From Deltaproteobacteria bacterium (GTDB lineage: Bacteria; Desulfobacterota; BSN033; WVXP01): a stretch of DNA of 46,486 bases. Positions 41,295-46,486 of this stretch are shown piece by piece (position 1 is the first letter of the stretch; the number at the start of each line of letters is the position of its first letter). Where the stretch lies: positions 1 through 46,486 of the forward strand of contig JAFDHF010000026.1 of assembly GCA_019308905.1 (NCBI GenBank). The letters run 5' to 3'. The notes beneath the pieces are model-generated. The model did not search any database. It had not been told where the DNA came from and saw only the letters and a list, made by a program, of their open reading frames with translations. The position numbers and the translations under genes were made by a program.

Positions 41295-41519
41295 TTACTT
41301 CCGGTTTGAGGTCTCACCCTCGGGTGCGCTTTCTCCTGCCCTTTCCCTGAGGATAGTCTTGACACGGGCCAGGTCTTTCTTTACCTGGGGGATCCTCATG
41401 GTATTCTCTAGCTGCCCCGTGGCATGTTGAAACCTCAGATTGAAGAGTTCCTCCTTGAGATCCTTTTCCTTTCCTTTCAATTCATCGAGGCTGAGGTCAC
41501 GGAGATCACTGGCCTTCAT
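41295..41519 (-). CDS. rpmC: 50S ribosomal protein L29
   Basis: 74 residues: [20 protein letters not shown] and [18 protein letters not shown] are L29 helices. The ATG overlaps the rplP stop as ATGA (41516-41519), so the two are translationally coupled. The C-terminal tail ([16 protein letters not shown]) is slightly long. Confidence 0.95.
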   Translation of the reverse strand: MKASDLRDLSLDELKGKEKDLKEELFNLRFQHATGQLENTMRIPQVKKDLARVKTILRERAGESAPEGETSNRK

Positions 41520-41932
41520 GCAAAAACCCCCCTCGAGATGAACTTTGTCTCAATTGGAAGCTTGTGGGAAGCAAGCCGGAGAGCCTCTCTTGCCGTCTCT
41601 TCGTCGACTCCCTCCATCTCGTAGAGGATTCTTCCCGGCCGGACCACGGCCACCCACTGCTCAGGGGGACCCTTACCCTTGCCCATGCGCGTCTCGGCGG
41701 GTTTCTTGGTAGTGGGTTTGTCAGGGAAGACCCTGATCCAGATCCTCCCGCTTCTCTTGACAAACCGGGTCATGGCGATTCGCGCGGCCTCGATCTGCCT
41801 GGCAGTGAGCCATCCAGGTTCGAGCGCCTGGAGGCCGAAGTCCCCAAAATTCAGAGCGGCTCCCGCGGTCCGAGCCCCCTTCATTCTCCCCTTCTGCTGC
41901 TTCCGGTACTTCACCTTTTTGGGTGCCAGCAT
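41516..41932 (-). CDS. rplP: 50S ribosomal protein L16
   Basis: 138 residues: [39 protein letters not shown] and [20 protein letters not shown] are L16. It lies between rpsC and rpmC. L16 is part of the A-site region of the large subunit. Confidence 0.97.
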   Translation of the reverse strand: MLAPKKVKYRKQQKGRMKGARTAGAALNFGDFGLQALEPGWLTARQIEAARIAMTRFVKRSGRIWIRVFPDKPTTKKPAETRMGKGKGPPEQWVAVVRPGRILYEMEGVDEETAREALRLASHKLPIETKFISRGVFA

Positions 41933-41969
41933 GGCCTACCCCCTGATCATCACCCCTCCGGCGGGGTTT

Positions 41970-42629
41970 TCAAGCAGACGCTTTTTCTTCTCTGTACTGA
42001 AAAATCTCTCCCTTGTAAATCCAGACCTTTATCCCGATCTTCCCATAGGTAGTCTGTGCTTCGGCGAAACCGTAATCGATGTCGGCCCGCAGGGTATGCA
42101 GGGGAACCCGCCCCTCCCTGTACCACTCTCGTCGAGCCATTTCGGCTCCTCCAAGCCTTCCTGCACACGCGATCTTGATGCCCCGGGCGCCCATTTTCAG
42201 AGAAGACATGACCGACTTCTTCATGGCCCTCCTGAAAGCCACCCTCCTCTCGAGTTGGAGAGCCACGTTTTCCGCGACCAACTGGGCGTCCATTTCGGCC
42301 TTCTTTACCTCTTGAATATTGATGAAGATCTCCTTGCCGGTCATCTTTTGGAGGATCTTTCTCAGATTCTCCACCTCCGCACCCTTCTTGCCGATAATAA
42401 TCCCCGGCCTGGCCGTGTAGATATTGACCTTGGCCTTCCTGGCCTTGTTTGCCGCCCGTTCGATCTCGATCTTCGAAACCCCGGCATGGAAGAGCCTCTT
42501 CTTCAAGAAGTTCCGAATCCGGATATCCTCACTCAAGAGTTCCGGGAAGTCCTTCTCCGCATACCACCTGGAATCCCAAGACTTGTTAACACCCAACCGA
42601 AAGCCAACAGGGTGAACCTTTTGTCCCAA
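41970..42629 (-). CDS. rpsC: 30S ribosomal protein S3
   Basis: 219 residues: [22 protein letters not shown] domain around [20 protein letters not shown], and the C-terminal [18 protein letters not shown]. The start is TTG 42629, 7 nt after a perfect GGAGG. S3 lines the mRNA entry channel. The C-terminus lacks the long tail of some bacteria. Confidence 0.96.
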   Translation of the reverse strand: MGQKVHPVGFRLGVNKSWDSRWYAEKDFPELLSEDIRIRNFLKKRLFHAGVSKIEIERAANKARKAKVNIYTARPGIIIGKKGAEVENLRKILQKMTGKEIFINIQEVKKAEMDAQLVAENVALQLERRVAFRRAMKKSVMSSLKMGARGIKIACAGRLGGAEMARREWYREGRVPLHTLRADIDYGFAEAQTTYGKIGIKVWIYKGEIFQYREEKASA

Positions 42630-42728
42630 AGCAATTCCTCCTTGAAAACCCCGACAATTACCTGCCCTGTTTGAATCGTCCCTGTCCTGATGGAGGCCGG
42701 CCCTTCCCGTCGAAAAGGCCCGGACTCT

Positions 42729-43061
42729 CTACTTCTCGTCCAGAACAACCGTGATGTGACTCGTCCGCTTGCGAATCCGAGTGGCTCTCCCCATGGCCCG
42801 GGGACGAAACCGTTTCAAAGTGGGCCCCCCATCAACAAAGATCCGCTTGACAAAGAGACCGTCCAGGTCGATGCTCCCCATCTGGTCCGCATTGGCCAGA
42901 GCCGACTTGAGCAGCTTGCTGATGATCCTGCTGCCGGCCCTCGGGGAAAAGGCCAGATCCGTCAAGGCCTTCTGAACGTTCTTGCCCCGGACAATATCGG
43001 CACCGAGCCGGGCCTTTCTGGGAGAGATCCTGATAAACCTCGCCTTGGCCTGAACCTCCAC
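42729..43061 (-). CDS. rplV: 50S ribosomal protein L22
   Basis: 110 residues from GTG 43061: [20 protein letters not shown], then [20 protein letters not shown] and [21 protein letters not shown] 99-nt gap to rpsC (42630-42728) holds no gene. L22 lines the exit tunnel. Confidence 0.95.
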   Translation of the reverse strand: MEVQAKARFIRISPRKARLGADIVRGKNVQKALTDLAFSPRAGSRIISKLLKSALANADQMGSIDLDGLFVKRIFVDGGPTLKRFRPRAMGRATRIRKRTSHITVVLDEK

Positions 43062-43062
43062 C

Positions 43063-43350
43063 TTATCTCTTTCCTTTCACTCGTGTCTTCCTGTCACCGG
43101 AATGGCTGTAAAAGGTCCGGGTGGGAGCGAATTCACCGAGCTTGTATCCCACCATCTCTTCGGTGACAAAAACGGGTATGAACTTCTTGCCGTTATGGAC
43201 CGCGAAGGTGAGCCCCACCATCTCCGGAATGATCGTGGACCTCCGGGACCAGGTCTTGATCACCTTCCCCCCTTTGGCCTCCATGGCCTGACGGACCTTT
43301 TTCAGGAGATGTTCATCGACAAAGGGCCCCTTCTTTATTGATCGCGCCAT
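43063..43350 (-). CDS. rpsS: 30S ribosomal protein S19
   Basis: 95 residues: [38 protein letters not shown] and [19 protein letters not shown] are S19 motifs. It lies between rplB and rplV, the usual S10-operon order, and its stop is one base before the rplV start. Confidence 0.97.
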   Translation of the reverse strand: MARSIKKGPFVDEHLLKKVRQAMEAKGGKVIKTWSRRSTIIPEMVGLTFAVHNGKKFIPVFVTEEMVGYKLGEFAPTRTFYSHSGDRKTRVKGKR

Positions 43351-43363
43351 CCCTATTCCTCTG

Positions 43364-44185
43364 TTATCCTCTGGCCTTGACTATGTAACGGTCTGTTGCC
43401 TTGTTCTTGCGAGTCTTGTAACCCTTGGTCGGCCTTCCCCAGGGGGTACACGGGTGCCGCCCGCCCGAACTCTTTCCTTCCCCGCCTCCCATGGGATGAT
43501 CCACGGGATTCATGGCCACACCGCGAACCCGGGGCCTTCTCCCCAACCAGCAACTCCTGCCCGCCTTGCCGAGATCGACGTTCTCGTGCTCCAGGTTACT
43601 CACCTGGCCGATGGTCGCCATGCAATCGAGAAGGACCATCCTCACCTCCCCTGAAGGGAGTTTGATCTGGGCGTACTTTCCCTCCTTGGCCATGAGCTGG
43701 CCATAGGTTCCAGCACTCCGGATGATCTGCCCTCCCGCCCCTATCTTCAGCTCAACATTGTGGATCATCGAACCCACGGGGATATTCCGCAGGGGCAAGG
43801 CATTGCCCGGCTTGATGTCTACCGATTCGCCCGACATGACCTCATCGCCCACTCCGAGTCTGGCCGGAGCCAGGATATACCGTTTCTCTCCATCGGCATA
43901 ATGGAGCAGGGCTATCCGGGCCGATCGGTTGGGGTCGTATTCGATCGATGCGACCTTTGCAGGAATCCCCTGTTTGTCTCGCTTGAAGTCGATCACCCGG
44001 TACTTCCTCTTGTGTCCCCCACCCCGGTGCCGCGTGGTTATGCGGCCGTAGCAGTTTCTGCCGCCCGTCTTGACGAGCGGCCTCGTCAGGCTCTTCTCGG
44101 GCGTTTCACGGGTGACCTCCTCAAAAGTCTCCCCTGTCATGGCCCGCCGTGCCGGAGACGTAGGCCGGTAAGTCTTGATCCCCAT
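43364..44185 (-). CDS. rplB: 50S ribosomal protein L2
   Basis: 273 residues from ATG 44185: [40 protein letters not shown] and the C-terminal [20 protein letters not shown] with its essential His. GAGG is 9 nt upstream; a longer frame upstream is not used. L2 helps form the peptidyl-transferase centre. Confidence 0.97.
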   Translation of the reverse strand: MGIKTYRPTSPARRAMTGETFEEVTRETPEKSLTRPLVKTGGRNCYGRITTRHRGGGHKRKYRVIDFKRDKQGIPAKVASIEYDPNRSARIALLHYADGEKRYILAPARLGVGDEVMSGESVDIKPGNALPLRNIPVGSMIHNVELKIGAGGQIIRSAGTYGQLMAKEGKYAQIKLPSGEVRMVLLDCMATIGQVSNLEHENVDLGKAGRSCWLGRRPRVRGVAMNPVDHPMGGGEGKSSGGRHPCTPWGRPTKGYKTRKNKATDRYIVKARG

Positions 44186-44301
44186 AATCTCGATCCTCTG
44201 AGGCGGGTTGCCCGTCTTGGCAGACAACCCTCTATTCGGAAATCCCCTTCAGGTTCTCAGAAACACAGCCGTGGAACCGCAAAGGCTTCCACTCGGGCAG
44301 T

Positions 44302-44592
44302 TCACGCCCCTTCGAAGAAATCTATCCGGTCTCCCTTCTTCAAGAGAACCACGGCCTTCTTCCAGTCAGGACGTTTTCCCATGGTCCTGCCCAGTCTCTT
44401 CACCTTGCCTTTCACGGTAGAGACGTTCACCCGATCCACCGTAACCTTGAAAAGCTGCTCCACGGCCCGCTTGATCTCTATCCTATTGGCCCTTCGATCA
44501 ACCTCAAAAAAGTACTGGTTCTGCAATTCCTTCTGCTTGCTGCTCTTCTCGGTAATAAGTGGCCTCTTTATCACGCTGTAAAGGTCTTCCAT
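44302..44592 (-). CDS. rplW: 50S ribosomal protein L23
   Basis: 96 residues from ATG 44592: [40 protein letters not shown] and [19 protein letters not shown]. The L4 stop TGA is 1 nt before this ATG. A 116-nt gap to rplB (44186-44301) shows no gene. L23 docks the signal recognition particle and trigger factor at the tunnel exit. Confidence 0.95.
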   Translation of the reverse strand: MEDLYSVIKRPLITEKSSKQKELQNQYFFEVDRRANRIEIKRAVEQLFKVTVDRVNVSTVKGKVKRLGRTMGKRPDWKKAVVLLKKGDRIDFFEGA

Positions 44593-44593
44593 T

Positions 44594-45211
44594 TCACAGG
44601 ACCTCTTGGACTCGTTGCACAGCCTCCTCCACGAAAACGAGGTTTTCATGGGAGAGTATGTCGTACACATTCAATCCTTCAACCCTCAAAACCTTGACAC
44701 CAGGCACGTTCCTGGCGGATTTCTCCACGTTGGCATCGGCCCTGTCCAGGACAACCAGGGCACTGTCGAACCCGAATGCCTGCATGAACTCGACGAAATT
44801 CCTGGTCTTGATCTCGCCGAACTCCAGGTCCTTGAGAACCCAGAGCCTTCCCTCCTTGTTCCGCAGGCTGAGGGCCGATCTGAGCGCCCCCCTACGGACC
44901 TTCTTGGGAAGAGCCAGATCGTATTTTCTCGGAGAGGGACCAAAGACGACCCCGCCCCCCCGCCAGAGTGGGGAGCGAATGGTGCCGGCCCTCGCCCGGC
45001 CGGTTCCCTTCTGGCGCCACGGCTTTGCCCCACCCCCACGAACCATAGACCGCGTCTTTGTAGAAGCCGATCCGCTCCTCCGCCGGGCCAGTTGCATCCT
45101 GACCACGTCATGGATGAGATGTTCCTTGACTTCCGTATCGAAGATCCGGGGTTCAAGGTCGATTTCCGAGACCTTCTCTTTTGCTTTGCTGTACACGCTG
45201 ATTGCAGTCAT
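44594..45211 (-). CDS. rplD: 50S ribosomal protein L4
   Basis: 205 residues from ATG 45211: [20 protein letters not shown], then [20 protein letters not shown], the tunnel-lining loop, and [21 protein letters not shown] longer upstream frame overlaps rplC and is not used. L4 often represses its own operon. Confidence 0.95.
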   Translation of the reverse strand: MTAISVYSKAKEKVSEIDLEPRIFDTEVKEHLIHDVVRMQLARRRSGSASTKTRSMVRGGGAKPWRQKGTGRARAGTIRSPLWRGGGVVFGPSPRKYDLALPKKVRRGALRSALSLRNKEGRLWVLKDLEFGEIKTRNFVEFMQAFGFDSALVVLDRADANVEKSARNVPGVKVLRVEGLNVYDILSHENLVFVEEAVQRVQEVL

Positions 45212-45261
45212 GTCTTCGTATCCGAAAAGGAGGTTCCCTGTTTGCCGGAAGCCTTGCTCCC

Positions 45262-45915
45262 TTACTCGGGGCCTTTCTGCGCTGGGGCCTTCTTCTTGGC
45301 CGCCTGAACGACTACGATACCGTTCCTCCAACCAGGGACGGCGCCCTTGATGAGAAGAATGTTCGTCTCCCTCCGAACGTCGAGAATCTCCAGATTCTGC
45401 ACCGTTACACGTCTGTTTCCGTGGTGGCCGGCCATCTTCATCCCTTTGAACGTATGACTCGGAAACGCCGCAGCACCTATGGAACCTCCATGACGGAAGT
45501 ACTCATGCGTTCCATGACCGCCCGGAGCGCCATGAAACCCGTGTCGCTTCATGACCCCTGTAAACCCTCTGCCCTTGCTCGTCCCTATGACATCGACGAT
45601 CTCTCCGGGCTTGAAGATATCGACCGTCACTTCCTGGCCGACCTCAAACCGATCCACGTCGTTTGTCCTGATCTCCTTGAGAATGTAATACCCCCCCCTG
45701 CCGGCCTTGGCAAAATGTCCCTGGAGGGGCTTGTTTACACGGGTCTGCTTCTTCGGTAGAAACGCGAGTTGCAGGGCCTGGTACCCGTCCTTTTCCAGGG
45801 TCTTCTTCTGGATCACGGGGCAGGGACCGGCTTCCACTACGGTCACCGGAGCAACGTTGCCGTCCGCCAGGAATATCTGAGTCATACCGAGTTTCTTGCC
45901 AATAATTCCTTTCAT
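45262..45915 (-). CDS. rplC: 50S ribosomal protein L3
   Basis: 217 residues from ATG 45915: [15 protein letters not shown], then [20 protein letters not shown] and [25 protein letters not shown] precedes the ATG by 3 nt; a GTG one codon earlier is close by. L3 starts the large-subunit assembly and the S10 order here. Confidence 0.96.
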   Translation of the reverse strand: MKGIIGKKLGMTQIFLADGNVAPVTVVEAGPCPVIQKKTLEKDGYQALQLAFLPKKQTRVNKPLQGHFAKAGRGGYYILKEIRTNDVDRFEVGQEVTVDIFKPGEIVDVIGTSKGRGFTGVMKRHGFHGAPGGHGTHEYFRHGGSIGAAAFPSHTFKGMKMAGHHGNRRVTVQNLEILDVRRETNILLIKGAVPGWRNGIVVVQAAKKKAPAQKGPE

Positions 45916-46004
45916 CACCCTCTCATCATCTTCGAGGCCGTCGAGAGGCCCGCTCCCACGCCGTTACTGCTCGGTTTCGGCCGCCGGAACACCTCTGTTT
46001 GCAA

Positions 46005-46316
46005 TCAGAGCTTTATCTCCACGTCGATACCCGCGGCCAGATCGAGCTTCATCAGAGCATCTACGGTCTGCTGGGTCGGCTCGAGGATATCGATGAGTCT
46101 TTTGTGTGTGCGAATCTCGAACTGCTCCCGGGATTTCTTGTCCACATGGGGTGACCGCAGCACACAGAACTTGCTGATTTTCGTAGGGAGAGGCACCGGT
46201 CCGGCCACCGTAGCTCCTGTTCTCCTCACCGTATCCACGATCTCAGCCACCGACCTGTCGAGCAACTTATAGTCGTACGACTTAAGAGACACCCTTATCT
46301 TCTGGCCCGTCACCAT
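46005..46316 (-). CDS. rpsJ: 30S ribosomal protein S10
   Basis: 103 residues: [39 protein letters not shown] and the closing [29 protein letters not shown] abuts ATG 46316; the GTG one codon on is another start. It follows tuf, which is usual. Confidence 0.96.
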   Translation of the reverse strand: MVTGQKIRVSLKSYDYKLLDRSVAEIVDTVRRTGATVAGPVPLPTKISKFCVLRSPHVDKKSREQFEIRTHKRLIDILEPTQQTVDALMKLDLAAGIDVEIKL

Positions 46317-46335
46317 CCCTCTCCTCGCTGGTCAC

Positions 46336-46486
46336 CTATTCCAGTACATCGCTGATGACGCCGGCTCCTACTGTTCGACCGCCCTCACGGATGGCAAAAC
46401 GCAGCTCCTTCTCCATGGCTATGGGCGTGATCAACTCAACCGAAATCGAGACATTGTCCCCGGGCATCACCATCTCCACCCCCTCG
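46336..46486 (-). CDS. tuf: Elongation factor Tu, C-terminal part
   Basis: The last 49 codons of EF-Tu are read from the minus strand: [19 protein letters not shown] and [20 protein letters not shown] are the C-terminal beta-barrel motifs that contact the ribosome and EF-Ts/kirromycin site. The rest lies beyond the right edge. The stop TAG is at 46336-46338. rpsJ begins 20 nt after it. Confidence 0.96.
   Translation of the reverse strand, partial: EGVEMVMPGDNVSISVELITPIAMEKELRFAIREGGRTVGAGVISDVLE

Overview
This GC-rich window reads as the chromosome of an anaerobic Gram-negative bacterium, most likely a member of the Desulfobacterota (old Deltaproteobacteria). The outer membrane is implied by a TolA/TonB-like gene, tolB, pal, cpoB and gspN. 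An anaerobic, redox-aware life is implied by Rex, a DUF1638 protein, a two-cluster ferredoxin, a membrane polyferredoxin and a sigma-54 promoter with enhancer sites. The phylum is an inference from gene content; no rRNA or tRNA gene was recognised.

Layout. (1) 1-1225: the left edge cuts a minus-strand NYN/PIN-type RNase-like gene whose leader carries a promoter followed at once by an intrinsic terminator; 644-1225 is gene-free. (2) 1226-6425: a minus-strand operon for a polyamine-type ABC transporter (ATPase, Tat-exported binding protein, two permeases) ending in an arginine:glycine-type amidinotransferase, with a good promoter at 6397-6425. (3) 6580-15908: a long minus-strand accessory block of small genes: 10-TM putative metal transporter, thiamine-binding-like protein, two SAM methyltransferases, MIP18/DUF59 protein, DUF1684, ferredoxin, DUF1638, J-domain protein, zinc-ribbon/winged-helix protein, metallo-beta-lactamase, thioredoxin, cupin, small protein and a DtxR-family regulator. 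A sigma-54 promoter with two phased palindromes drives the part starting at the zinc-ribbon gene. (4) 16125-17984: one 619-codon ORF joining a membrane domain, an FMN reductase and an SCP2-like domain, with strong internal Shine-Dalgarno sites at both junctions. (5) 18405-23234: a plus-strand Liv-type branched-chain amino-acid ABC transporter. (6) 23336-26847: TolA/TonB-like, TolB, Pal and CpoB, without TolQ/TolR. (7) 27118-29703: a fusion of a cyclic-nucleotide-binding-like domain, a sigma-54-activator AAA+ domain with ruined motifs, and a membrane Fe-S module. (8) 30109-30840: rex, with its own operator over its ribosome binding site, overlapping gspN tail to tail. (9) 30724-46486: the S10-spc-alpha ribosomal cluster on the minus strand, from the end of tuf (cut by the right edge) through rpsJ to rpoA-rplQ, with gspN attached at the 3' end.

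The most unusual items are the CNMP/degenerate-AAA+/polyferredoxin fusion, the sigma-54-driven operon of poorly characterised redox and methyltransferase genes, the three-in-one ORF at 16125-17984, and two genes (NYN and rex) whose leaders contain terminator-like hairpins. Six genes of the ribosomal cluster start with TTG, nearly all behind a perfect GGAGG.
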